Shown here piece after piece: positions 48,701 to 59,968 of a stretch of DNA of 64,000 nucleotides. The position numbers and the translations under genes were made by a program. The stretch is taken from NCBI GenBank assembly GCA_935421135.1, contig OW285188.1:11822733-11886732 (forward strand). Reading direction: 5' to 3'. Positions within the stretch are counted from its first letter, which is position 1. Each line of letters starts with the position of its first letter. The stretch comes from Bugulina stolonifera. Lineage: Eukaryota; Bryozoa; Gymnolaemata; Cheilostomatida; Bugulidae. The notes under the pieces were generated by a model, which saw only the letters and a program-made list of their open reading frames with translations, was not told the DNA's origin and did no database searches.

Positions 48701-49946
48701 CAACACAACAACCAGCAATGGGCTATTTAATATTCTGATCATATGATCACCCTCCATCGTCCTATGTGCACATAATTTAAAATACAGAATACCATAATGC
48801 TGCAATGTTGTATCTAACTCTACAAGAAACTCACCCGACAGCATCATCAGCAAAGTCAGCTGATACAAAGTGCGTGGCCCCCAACTCTAATAATCTGTCA
48901 TTTAACATGTGAGGGAACCTGCAGTGGTTGTTGTAATTGGAATCGCCTAAACCTAGCAAATATACAGGAGCAAGTAAATACTATTACATCTCAATGGTGA
49001 TGAAGCTCCCAGTGCTTCTGTCATTGCTAATCAAAATTTTAGACAGTGAATATTCAATTATTTTACAACACAATAAGGTAAAACATTAGAATTATCAACT
49101 CATGCCAGAGATTGAAAATGCATAACAAATACTTCCAGACATGAAATATGAAGCTGGAATTGCATTGTATATACAGTATACACATGTATGGAATCTGTCA
49201 CACCACTTACCTAATAAAGAGTATCTCATAGTAGAAAAGTGAGTCTTGAGTAGAGTTCTTCTTTTTACTCTTCTCCAGAACTTGAGGGTGGTATCAGGGG
49301 GCTCTCCATCTCCTGTTGTGGACACTACGATAACGACTAAAGGTTCACGTTCTAAGACAAACTGTAAAACAAACAAAAAATTATTATCATAATCTAATAA
49401 CTATATTGTTTGCTGTTTTATATTAAGAGGGTTGGCTATGTGTATAGTTGATTAAGCCGGCAGTAAATGACATTTTTGCATGCTGGTCTATAACCTAGGA
49501 CATAATATTCCACAACCATTTTTAATGTGGATATTCCATAGTTTTCAAACTGTTATTTTGAGAGAGAATAAATTCCTACTTGCATAAAACGTGATTACTC
49601 GCACATACAGTACATAACTAAGTGCACCATTAGAAAAAAAAAGAGTTAAAACACCAGGCTACAGCAAGCAAAAATAGTTATATTTTATAGCACATGGTTC
49701 CCTTTTATTGATATTACAACCTGGACCAGCGAGAAACGAATAAAGGTAGTCTCCCCATAAGCCATACACAAGGGATACAATATTGTTGCAATTATACATC
49801 ACCTCTTTTTCTATTTTGCTAAAACAATGAATATCTGCATCTATTCCAACTTTATCACAACGTTCCACAATCTCTTCAGCAATGGCTTTAGATTGCCCAG
49901 TCTGCGTTCCATAAATCAATAGGAATCTGTTGTTGGAGCCTGTCAT
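42800..49946 (-). CDS. MTRR: Methionine synthase reductase (complete, 14 coding exons)
   Basis: NADPH-dependent diflavin reductase that reductively reactivates cob(II)alamin methionine synthase in the cytosol. Exons (plus coordinates, 5' to 3'): 49803-49946, 49211-49361, 48835-48952, 47853-48169, 47630-47730, 47138-47284, 46805-46887, 46360-46513, 45255-45435, 44773-44954, 44149-44267, 43851-43937, 43269-43513, 42800-42879; 2,109 bases, 702 residues (human 698). FMN-binding flavodoxin domain: [34 protein letters not shown] variable acidic linker follows, then the FAD domain ([22 protein letters not shown]) and the NADPH domain ([28 protein letters not shown]) with a near C-terminal Trp (DVWV). 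All key motifs are intact. It starts about 2.35 kb from the divergent C17orf75. Confidence 0.95.
42999..44132. repeat. Short dispersed repeat in two MTRR introns
   Basis: CCACACAGCAAGTCTGCTAT followed by GCCACCAAA near 43002-43030 recurs, with three changes, near 44091-44119 (CCACACAGCTAGTTTGCTAT). Only about 30-40 bases are shared; origin unknown. Confidence 0.5.
45421..45900. repeat. Tandem array of 37/39-bp units containing the MTRR 3' splice site
   Basis: About thirteen units of consensus CAGTCTCAGCATAGCCTGTG plus AACAACACAATACTATA. The first unit overlaps the real acceptor and first codons of MTRR exon 45255-45435, so on the minus strand each unit reads TTGTTCACAG|GCTATGCTGAG. Units 5-7 and 8-10 repeat as a 113-base higher-order block (37+37+39). 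Confidence 0.9.
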
Positions 49947-51602
49947 CTTTCTTCCAATGGTGCTCTACAGAATAATTCATATATTAATATGTTGAATGTT
50001 ATGGTATGCGGAAAAGGATACCAATATAATATTAATAAAATAGGCCCTTAGGTTATAAACCTATCTATTCCTACTTAAAATCTCCAGCTCATTGGAGTTA
50101 GATTATTGTAATTGTGAAATCATAAACTAATACAATACATACAATACAAAATAATAAAAATACAATTACACGTATATTAACAACAATCATATGATACTGC
50201 CCTATAGCCTAATATTATATTATACCTTCAACTTTCATGAATTTTTTATTATTTTTGATTCAGATTCTCATGCTAAATTATTTTATTTCCAATTTAGTTT
50301 CGGGTTTGAGTCTATTTATTTATTATAATTATACATTATCACTTATGATTACATTTATACTATAATTAATAATAATTATAATAATTAATAATCATAAAAT
50401 GTGATAAAATTATTAATGTAATACTTTACTACATAATATTAATGATTTTTTACATAATATAATTAATTACTATTATTTATAGGTTTAGTAATTAACTATT
50501 ACTATACTTTACAAATTGAACAAATAAAAATTAAATCGTTATTATTACATTAAATTATTAAATTAATTATATATATATTAATATTTTTATCATTCATAAT
50601 CTACATGCATATTGATGTTTGAATAATAGCATCAGATCATTTCACTGTTACTAAGGGGCCAAGAAAACTTCTCAGAGGGTAAAAACTAAACAATGAGTAA
50701 GGATCACCTTAGGAATTCCCTAACCATGTGCCTACACTTAGTGGGGAAAATCTTATGCAATGAGAGTGCAAATAGGTTCTTAGCACCAGAATCATGCGAG
50801 ATCAAAGCCTTTACTTTAACAATATCAAATAAGAACAACTTTCTTGACATAAAAAACCTTTAATCTGAGGTAGCAAGGCTACAAGGAGCTCTCTTCCCTT
50901 TGAGCGTTATAATATATTATAATAGTAGTGTAGATGCAATTGTTTCCGGTGTCTTTCTTTTTGTTATATTGTAGTTTTATTATTACATGTATGTGTCTAA
51001 TTATAACTAACACTGTTGTTTTGTGTATATTAATAGTCTGCTATTTTACTATAATGTGATAGGGTCAGCAGGAGCAAATGGAATTGTGTTTTTTATCAAT
51101 AGAGTATGGTTTATACACCAATATTTGCTAATACTATACTTAGGTCAACTGTCAACATGGACATTAACTTACAGAAATTAAATTTCAATATTATTTATTC
51201 TAATTCTATATTAAACATATGAATTAAAATAAATTTGGAAAAGAAAGAATAGAACAGAATAGGATTATTATTATCTATAAATTGGTATAATTATTGAAAA
51301 TATACCATGATTGGTAAATCCTAATTATTTAATGAAAATGATACTCAAAATGTGGCACTAGACTAATACTGATACTCATACTGTAATAGTATAGTAAAGT
51401 ATAGCATAGCAATATTGTTGTGTCTGGCTCAATACTGAAGGCGCTGTTGTACAACATATGATCAGAGCACCGGAGAGTAGATAGTGAAACTAGCCAGGTA
51501 GACGCTAGCTAAATGTCTTTATGATCCCAGCTTGACACGCGCTGGAGGTGCGAGGGAGTACCTCCGACAACAAAGATGGGGTAGAGGTGCTATTTCAACC
51601 TT

Positions 51603-51761
51603 GTTAGGTGCAATAGTAAAGAAATTGAGATGGCCATAGTTCCTTGTTTGCGGTTAAGGCAAGGGCGGTCTACTAACAAAATATAGAGAAGACAACTTCT
51701 CCTGCTTTAGTTTTGGCGAAGTACAAAGGCTATCTCAAATTTCTCCACTCCTGCACCTAAC
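51603..51761. mobile_element. Fold-back element with 33-34 bp imperfect inverted repeats
   Basis: The left arm 51603-51635 begins GTTAGGTGCAATAGTAAAGA. The right arm 51728-51761, reverse-complemented, begins GTTAGGTGCAGGAGTGGAGA. Arms are about 80% identical with a spacer of about 92 bases. Typical of a MITE, with no coding capacity. Confidence 0.5.
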
Positions 51762-52106
51762 TCTTTCAACCAGCCTGTGTGGGCATGGCCCCAAGATTAG
51801 TTTGAGGTGACTGATATCTCAGCGGCGCCTGTTATAGTAGAACATCGGGTCTTAGTTACCATCCTGGAGACACTTGGAACCCAAGTCCAGTACAAAAACT
51901 TGCTTCTTAAGAGTTGATGTTTTTGGGCAATGGCAAAGATGTGCCCCTTGTATAAATTCTTGCCTCTAGTCCAGAAAGCTTAAGTTTAAGGTAGGCATTT
52001 GTGGGGTCAACTCAGGTAGTCATGATGAACTATGAGCAGTTATTTATACATCAATTTTCACAAAAAATATGCATTACATGATAAATATAATAGGCCTATA
52101 TGTATG

Positions 52107-52230
52107 AAGGAGGTATAACTCCTAATTACTAGTGCGCAAATGACTACAGATTAGGCTACTGAACACATACAACCCTGGTGAACTAGGCACAATTCTCATT
52201 CGCACACTATAAATTAGAAGTTACGCCCCT
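52107..52230. mobile_element. Small fold-back element beside the C17orf75 start
   Basis: The left arm 52107-52141 contains GAGGTATAACTCCTAATTAC. The right arm 52198-52230 is its imperfect complement (reverse-complemented GGGGCGTAACTTCTAATTTA). The inner tip matches ATAGTGTGCGAAT against CTAGTGCGCAAAT. It ends about 70 bases before the ATG. Confidence 0.42.
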
Positions 52231-52298
52231 TATGATATTTAAACTTTTACTGTTTTCAGACTCACTGGACACTTAGTGGACACGTCTTGCTGGATGTG

Positions 52299-55200
52299 AT
52301 GTCTAAACCCGGATATTCTGCAACCTCATATGCTTTCTATGCATTAAAAGAAAACAAGTAAGTCATAAAGTGTGAGCCTGAAATATTTTTTGGGTCAATT
52401 GTATTCATTTTCTTCATTGCTTTTGTTTTATGATATGTCTGATGTATGCTGTAGACTCCACAGTTTATTGACCAACCTTCCAATATCCAATAATCAAGAT
52501 TTATCCAGCTTTATTGAAAAGCGCTTGCTGAGAGGAACTGTGTTTGCTGGCAATGGACAGATTACTACAATTGATCTTGGGTAAGTGGGCCGATCATGAG
52601 GATCAGCGTTAATTCATTGGCTTGTATAATATAGACCTGCTTCATATTCATGTATTTTGATTGAAATATGTTGTCGTGCTTTATTAGAGGATGGTAAAAC
52701 CAAAACTATATTCAGGGGCATTTTTTCAAGTTTTTAAACTGGGGTCTCCATAGGCCGGGGGTCCAGGGGGCCGCCTAGGCCCCCTGGCGGGGTCCGGGGC
52801 AGCGCCCCGGCCGCCGGAGCTTTTTCAGCATAACTCACAAAAAGAGAAGGGTTTTAGAACACTGCACACCGTTGCTTAAATCTCATGTTTATTGCAGCTA
52901 GATAGCACACTACTGAAAAAATATATTTAAGATTAGTTTGATTGCTAATTACATGTATATTGCCGGGTAGCGTTTATATCCAAGAACTTAATTAAGTTCA
53001 GAATAGTACATTCAAAGTACATGTAATTACTAAAAAACTGAGTCTGAGTCATGCAAGACCCAGAAGTGTGGGTGCGACTTTTATAGCTAGGCTGTGTGTA
53101 GGGGTTCTGGTTAGTGTCATGAGACTGTATCTGGGAAGGCCAGAGAGAGTACCTGATATCCTAGCTGGAAAGAGTAAGAAACTGTACGAGTTAACTTCAG
53201 TAAGATAACTTTATTGAACAACAGTCTACAGAAAATCAAAGCTAGAATGAAAAATTGTGCTCCCAATATATGAATTATAGTTCTCAACCAAGGTCACAAG
53301 GTCAAAAATGCGATAAATCAAAAAGCCAAAAAGGGTCCGAGCTATAATAGGTACAAACTGGTCTCGAATTACAAGTATAATAAAATGTATAACTACATAT
53401 CAAAAAGACTATCGGCACATTTCAGAGATGAATACATAGCAATAATCGATATCATATAGGTTTACAGGAAGGGTAATAAAAGATAACCAAAAATGGGCAA
53501 CATGTATACTTGTGATTCACACGATAAAGCAGTCAAATAAAGACAGTGCAAGGGGATATAGCGGATGCTTACTTCCAATTATATCTGAGGTTATAGTCGT
53601 TTGGGAGTCTGCATCACTCATGATTTTTATTCCTCATGTTTCGAAACTAGTTCTAATATCATCATTAGCAATTTCATCTCCGATGGTGATACTTGGACTA
53701 GCATCGAAATATAAGGAGTAAAATTCAAAAAGTGTCTGGTACTACTTTACACCATAAAACATCTTCAAATGTACATGTGTATATAGTAAATAAAAAATAA
53801 TGCTGTTGCCAGACACTGCTATTGCTTTAAACCAAAACTACGTTCTCACCCCATGCTTGCACAGCTTGGTGCTTGGTTTCCTTCACCTCAACTACTGTCT
53901 ACCAGAAACAACCATCTCTACTTCACCCGCACATGGTGCTGTGTTATCCGGAGCAGATAATTATCTTCATCTCCTGTTACAGCCTGTAGTCTTGTAAAAC
54001 AGAAACTTTTATACATTTGAAGTTGAATGAAACCTAGTAAACCCTAGATTAGTTATAATATTGTGGTGGACGATCAAAGCGACACTTGTTTGCAAAACAA
54101 CGTCGACCCTTAAGGATATCCTGAGATACCTGTATATACTTATCACTGTAAAGGACTAGACACACTGTTATTACTTTTACTATGAATGTTTACTACCCAT
54201 ATATATTACATTTTTAGAACTATTACAGCGGCAAATTTTTAGTCATCCTTACCTAATGGGATCTTGGATAGTTGTACGGGGCTTGGCGAAAGTTAGAAGT
54301 CACTCTGTTTTATCTACAAAAAAGCAAGATCATATTTTATAAATCAGTCTTCCCTATGCTTTCAACTAGTACACTTCTTTAAACAAATATAATATGTAAC
54401 TAGCACTAGAGCACTCTGGACTTGTTCTGTCTAGTTAGGAGCATAACTGCAAGGAGGGTGGACTCGGTGGTGCATAATCAATCAAGGCTAGGTAGCCATC
54501 TGTTACATTGCTAAAGCTGTTGGGTAGTTGTGGTAGCGAGGGTCATTGTTCACATCCATGACAATATATCTAACTAATGAACCCTATTCTACAGTACATC
54601 TAGAGTTCTAATAAAATTAAACCAAATAAAAATAAAAATGCTAAATCAAAGCGCAATTCTGGTGCTTCTAAAAATAAGTAATAAAACTCTTGATATAATC
54701 CACACTCCACAGCATCATATCAATATTCATGCAGGGATCTCATTGTATTAGTTTGAAATTACAAATATCAAACTACATTTTTTATACTGATATTGTAAAA
54801 CTTTCACAACAGTAGAATAGAATAAAAATAATGAAACTGAGGTTCATTATTAACCAAAGGTAAACATTAAATAATCTTTTAAAATTGTGTTTTATTAACA
54901 TGAAATAATATTTTATCTTTGTTTTTAATTTTGGTTAATAATGAACCTCAGTTAACCAATCAATAAATTTATTAAACATGAAAATAAACTAAAACTAAAG
55001 TGAATAAAACGGTTTAAGTAAAGTACTAAAAATTTAGCAAGTGTTAGAATTTAATAAAAAATAATGAAGTATAATAATTATAATATAATTAGCAATATAA
55101 ATAAACATATATAATACAAATAATAAATAAAAATACAAGCAATATTATAGGCCTATATTATAAAATAATATTATAATTATCTATATTCAATAATAATATT

Positions 55201-58200
55201 GATTTTTTTCAAATTTTTGCAACTGTAGAGTTACCCGTTGGGATTCTTATCAACAAAAATATTCACCTGTAAGTTGAACAAATAAATTAATTTTTACTAC
55301 ACACTTGAAAAACTTGATTAGAGATGTTTGTCTTACCTTTTTTATCTAGGTTCCATTCTTTTCGATTTTATTTGGGCAACTGGGCAACAAACCGCGACTA
55401 CTAACTTTGACCTTGACCATAGCAAGTAAAAGATTAACTTGAAATGTTATAAAGTCATAGCCCATCTTTTGTTAATCAGCATTAGCTAGGTTGGGGCTTT
55501 AGCTTAATCCCCATAATTACTGCCTAAGCCTAATGTTAGCAGGCTAACTGCTATTCACCGCGGCACACTTATGTGTATGAATTGCTAAGAGATGGTGAAT
55601 GCATTCAAACGAAGCTTTTGATTGATTTTTCTGATTTTATTGGACTGTGCAATAATATAATATCTGTTATTTTTTTTCTTTTTGACATAGAAAAGGGGGG
55701 TCGCGCGACCCTGGCGCCAGTAGTAAAAAACGCCACTGATATTATACTGTATATTATGTTATAGGAGTTTTTCATTACATGTAGTTTCAATAGTTCTTTC
55801 TATTCAGACTTCTCCAGATATTAAAATTATTGGTGTTATAAGTGCAGCAGAAACTGAGCTGTCAATGAACTTGCTTATTTATGATTAGATTGCAGTGTTT
55901 TTGCCTTTTTAACTAATATAATCTTTTATTTGCCTTTACTGCAGCACGGAACCTGCCCACTGCTATTTCTGTCTGCTGCAACCACATGATACAGCAGAAG
56001 AGGGTCAGTTTGTCGTCTGCTTTGTCACCGAGTGTAACCGAGGATTAGAATCGTTCAGAAATCAACTAGACCAGTATGCACAGAAAATAGAAGAGACATT
56101 AAAGCATTCGGTAATTTGCTCAGAAACAAATTTTTCTATTACTATAGATGGGGCTTTGTAATGGTAATGCCAAAATTTAGAACTCCATGGTTAAAAAATT
56201 AAATACATTTAACAATAACTTTTTTATAACATGTTCAATGCCATTTATCTAGCTATTGTGAGTAATAAATATGGCTGGTGAATTACATGTTCACCTGTAA
56301 TAGTTGTGTTCATTTTTACGGTTGTTTTAGAACTCAACGGATAGTTCTGTCGTAAAACCTCTCCTCGACAACTGGTATGCCGAGTGTCTTCAGTTTATCG
56401 TAAATTGTGTGAAAGTACTCGGAAGGGATATCAAATACGTTATATATAACGTAAGTGTTTGCATATTTAGCAATACTGTCAATATTACATCTGGTATGCA
56501 AAGTACTAACTGTTGTGTCTGTTGAATCTCAGTGTATTGTCTAATTCTAACAGTTTATAATTTCTAGGCTGTTGCAAATGGCGACATCACCGTGGAAACA
56601 GATGACAAACAGTTTGAAGGTGATATAGAGAAGTGAGTGTGTTATCTAGTTTTTCTGTAAATTGTAGGTGAAAGCTATTTTACCTGTAAACCTACTTCCT
56701 ACTACCTTCCTTCTAGCGTTTGCTTACAATCGCAAATCGCCCACTAGACATTTGAAACAAAATCAAGTAGCATCTACATCTTGACTCGGTAGCTGATGTG
56801 TTGTTGAATGATTATCAGATAAATGCTCTGGAGTGATTTTAAGGTCGATAGCTCAATAGTCACTGTCATAGTACATGTATATAATAGACATTCTCTGGCA
56901 ATATCTGAATCGGATAATGTTATAATCTTTTAGATTTCACTCCATCTGCACTTTATCTCCATTACTGAACAGTTCTGCTGACTCTATAGACAGCAGTGAT
57001 ACCTCTGGCTCTCTCATTGACCTTGACCCTGAACCTCATTTTCGAACTAAGAAGCCTGTTGACATTCTCTCTGTTACCTACAAAAATCAGCAGATTATAT
57101 TTAGTGATCAGAGTGAGTATAGGTGTATGTTATACTTACATGTATATAGTAAGTATGGGTGTTTGTTATACTTACATGTATATAGTAAGTAGGGGTGTTT
57201 GTTATACTTACATGTATATAGTAAGTATGAGTGTTTGTTATACTTACATGTATATAGTAAGTATGAGTGTTTGTTATACTTACATGTACATGTATAGAGT
57301 AAGTAATGGGTGTTTGTTGTACTTGCATGTATAGAGTAAGTATGGGTGTTTGTTATACTTACATGTATATAGTAAGTATGAGTGTTTGTTATACTTACAT
57401 GTACATGTATAGAGTAAGTAACGGGTGTTTGTTGTACTTACATGTATAAAGTATGGGTGTTTGTTATACTTACATGTATATAGTGAGTACTGGTGTTTGT
57501 CATATTTATATAGTAAGTATGTGATTGTTTTAATTGCATTTATATTTAATTTGATGCACTGCATTTTGTTTTATTGAGAGAAAAAATTGTGCAATAATGC
57601 TGAATTGTGAAGTTATCTTTTCTTTGAAAATATTACTAACAGAGCAGATAACTCCTTAATGATCCAGCTATATTATCTCTGTGAAATGCTAGCATAAGTA
57701 TAACTTGGAACTTGGTCTAGGTGAATAAAAATTTGAATTTGTATGAAATTCCATTTCAGTTTAAATTCATAAATTGGTACACGCTATGCTTGTCAATGTC
57801 AATAATATGATTTAGACTAGAATAATGCATATACATGTAATATTTGTTAGATATTTTGTAGTATGCTCAGCATTCTGTGAGAGATGGGCTCAAACACTGC
57901 TGGAGAAGTTTGCATATTCTAGTGCACAAGATGGTGATGTGAACCCCTCTAGCCTTAGACACATCACAGAAACCTATAAACTGCGGGTGGGTTGCTAATG
58001 ATTGTATATAGCTTACAAAATACAACTTACTCTGTAGGCTAACATACTTTTAGATATTTGAAGATGTTAATGTGGGTAAGAAATTTATGATAAAAAGTAA
58101 TATGAAACACATTTTTTTAGTTTTATCATCCTAATATTTTAATAACAGGACCGTTCACAAAATATTAGGATGATAAAAGTGCATCTAGTACTACTCTCTA

Positions 58201-59069
58201 TCGTTCAACTTATAAATATAAATAAATGTAGTTTATAGTGAGAATACATAACGTGTTATATTATTATACGCATATGCTACGTAGTATGAGGAGGCTATTG
58301 TAGTATGTTATACACGTAATCTGTCCGATTATACCTGTGTAATGCTCATCTATTGTAGACCATACAGGATATGAATAGACTTAAGAGAGTTGTTAAACAT
58401 GCGGAGCTTGACTTCTATGCTTTGTACAGGTATATGTGTATAGTGTGATATTCTATGCGTTATACAGGTATATAATGTACTATTCTATGCATTATGCAGG
58501 TATATATATAATGTGTTATTCGCAGTAGCTTACTTATCCATATTATAGTTAATATAACCTGTGGTGTTACTGCAACATGCACCAATTCAAAACTGGATAA
58601 TGAGAGTATGTATTCTAAAACATAAATAATGATTGGAGACCCTTGGATGCGCCAGTTTACTTGTAGCGGACTCTCCGACTCTTGATTAGTAATGTCACTA
58701 TTCAAGGTTATAACCTGTTCATTTTCTAAGCTCTACCATAGGAACCCGCTGCCATGTTGATTTTACATTTTCTCCATTCTGTCAGTTTTGATTGAAGATT
58801 ATTCACTCTTATGACTCATTTCCACACGTATACATTGAACATAATATAGGTCAGGTGTACATGGTGTATTATATACTCTCTACTATAGTTATTGCCTCCA
58901 CCTTGCTATCTATACGTACACACTAATTGTTTATAGGTCGTACTTATTTGTGAAGAACAGCGGAAATAGCAGAATATTGTTGATGCATGCAATGAATGAG
59001 GATCAATCACCTGACTCCATGTCCATACTAAAGTTACTTCAGGAGAAAGTGTTAGCTGATCAGGCATAG
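52299..59069 (+). CDS. C17orf75: C17orf75/Njmu-R1 family protein (complete, nine exons)
   Basis: Orthologue of human C17orf75 (Njmu-R1), reported as a partner of WDR11 and FAM91A1 in capturing AP-1 vesicles at the trans-Golgi. Exons: 52299-52357, 52455-52580, 55945-56110, 56331-56450, 56568-56632, 56934-57112, 57862-57986, 58359-58429, 58937-59069; 1,044 bases, 347 residues (human about 396). Diagnostic matches from memory: SSFIEKRLLRGTVFAGNG, CYFCLLQ, FVVCFVTECNRGLESFR, AFCERWAQTLL, and the best conserved C-terminal block YKLRTIQDMNRLKRV...ALYRSYLFVKN. No membrane segment or signal peptide. I chose the ATG at 52299 because an in-frame stop lies at 52233-52235 and the next residues fit the family's N-terminus. 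An upstream exon joining at 52260 cannot be excluded. Confidence 0.88.
52740..52822. repeat. GC-rich palindromic island
   Basis: About 80 bases of very high GC in AT-rich DNA, with two strong hairpins: CCAGGGGG/CCCCCTGG (52763-52770, 52780-52787) and CCGGGGC/GCCCCGG (52794-52800, 52804-52810). It looks like the terminal part of a mobile element, but I cannot name the family. Confidence 0.55.
54835..54953. mobile_element. Perfect 24-bp inverted repeat, fold-back or MITE
   Basis: AACTGAGGTTCATTATTAAC plus CAAA at 54835-54858 is exactly complementary to 54930-54953. The 71-base AT-rich spacer has no reading frame. Confidence 0.6.
55698..55720. repeat. Two abutting CG-rich palindromes
   Basis: GGGTCGCGCGACCC (55698-55711) overlaps by one base the palindrome CTGGCGCCAG (55711-55720). 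The local CpG density is unusual for this window. Confidence 0.6.
57113..57516 (+). repeat. Tandem array of about 36-bp units beginning at a C17orf75 5' splice site
   Basis: Eleven units plus a partial one. The first starts exactly at the donor of exon 56934-57112 (GTGAGTATAGG...). Most later units start GTAAGTATGGGTGTTTGTTA and end CATGTATATA; two carry an additional CATGTA. Nearly every unit therefore carries a consensus donor on the plus strand, and TACTTAC gives one on the minus strand too. Confidence 0.9.
58121..58178. repeat. Perfect 20-bp hairpin in C17orf75 intron 7
   Basis: TTTTATCATCCTAATATTTT (58121-58140) is exactly complementary to 58159-58178 with an 18-base loop. It could be a MITE remnant or a structured RNA hairpin. 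Confidence 0.7.
58411..58505 (+). repeat. Triplicated exon end plus 5' splice site, C17orf75 exon 8
   Basis: The exon's last bases and donor (TTCTATGCTTTGTACAG|GTATAT, donor 58430) recur as TTCTATGCGTTATACAG|GTATAT (donor 58468) and TTCTATGCATTATGCAG|GTATAT (donor 58500). Spacings are 38 and 32 bases, so later donors would shift the frame. Confidence 0.8.
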
Positions 59070-59078
59070 ATACAGTAA

Positions 59079-59340
59079 CCAGGTATAGTCAACTCAAGTC
59101 AGGTGTTATAGTTTGTTGTTACCAGGTATAAATGACTATGATAGGGACCAGGTATAGTTGACTATAACGTCCAGGTATAGCCTATAGCTATCAGGTATAA
59201 CTAAATGTAATGACTAGGTATAGTTGATAGCTACCAGGTATAGCCTATAGCTATCAGGTATAACTAAATGTAATGACTAGGTATAGTTGACAGCTAGCAG
59301 GTATAGTTGACTCTAATCAGGTGTAATTCACTATAAACAG
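59079..59340 (+). repeat. AGGTATAG-type tandem repeat in the C17orf75 3' UTR
   Basis: About twelve irregular units built around CAGGTATAG or CAGGTATAAC, starting ten bases after the stop codon. A block of about 57 bases (CAGGTATAGCCTATAGCTAT onward) occurs twice. I see no clear AATAAA in the following 300 bases. Confidence 0.8.
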
Positions 59341-59968
59341 TCTGTTCTAGTCACATGGTTTCTACTTCTACATGCATGTGTTGATACAATTTCTTATTTA
59401 CTTGTTATTACATAAATCAAGAATATTTTATGTTCTATTTATAATTCTATGGCAATGTAATGAATAATGATATATTCTTCCTTTACACAGTATAGATTAT
59501 TTTTTTATGAATTTGAAATATTTCCTTTACTTCTGCAACTGATGAAAGTGTTTGTACCCCATTTGTAAATATTTTGGCATTTATAATGTCAGTATATTTT
59601 AATGACATTCCGTCTGAAATATATGTGATCTTTCAATTGAAGCGAGTATATATATTTTAAATGGTTAACAGGCAACAGTAAAACAAAATTCATAACAAGT
59701 TGAAAATCAAAAATAGTAATAGTTATAGAAATAGAATACAAACATAACAAAATAACAAGTTACTGGTTCAAGGGGAGGAGCATTGGATATATTATGATGA
59801 CATTTTTGTAGACAGTGATAATCAGTGGATCAACTTCAACATCTGATCTTGGATTGATATAGATCTTCATTATTTTATAGTTGTTGGTGGTTATACTGCA
59901 ACAAAAATTTCACAAAAAAGCCATCAGGTCTAGGATTAGACTTCTTTCAAACTGGCATTTTTTTTCTT

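Larger units (their letters stand above)
49947..52298. other. Divergent upstream region of MTRR and C17orf75
   Basis: 2.35 kb between two start codons on opposite strands. It must contain both promoters and any non-coding first exons, but I cannot pick a TATA box or a GC island with confidence. It contains a very AT-rich block (about 50090-50620) and two fold-back elements (51603-51761, 52107-52230). Confidence 0.6.
52581..55944. other. C17orf75 intron 2 (3.4 kb)
   Basis: The longest intron of this gene. It contains a GC-rich palindromic island (52740-52822), a 24-base perfect inverted repeat (54835-54953), an AT-rich stretch (about 54600-55230) and adjacent palindromes at 55698-55720. Small open frames near 53512-53720 and 53800-53997 lack support as genes. 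Confidence 0.6.

Noticed and set aside
53000..53240. Second LTR-like piece (AATAAA and TATAAAAG on the minus strand)
   Set aside because: The two signals are in the wrong order for an LTR and no other LTR feature is present.
53512..53997. Two small plus-strand frames in C17orf75 intron 2
   Set aside because: No recognisable domain, no matching splice sites, and they lie amid repeats; one end looks like an exon only by composition.
57101..57564. Tyr/Thr-rich repeat frames on both strands
   Set aside because: Translations of the donor-site tandem array; not coding.
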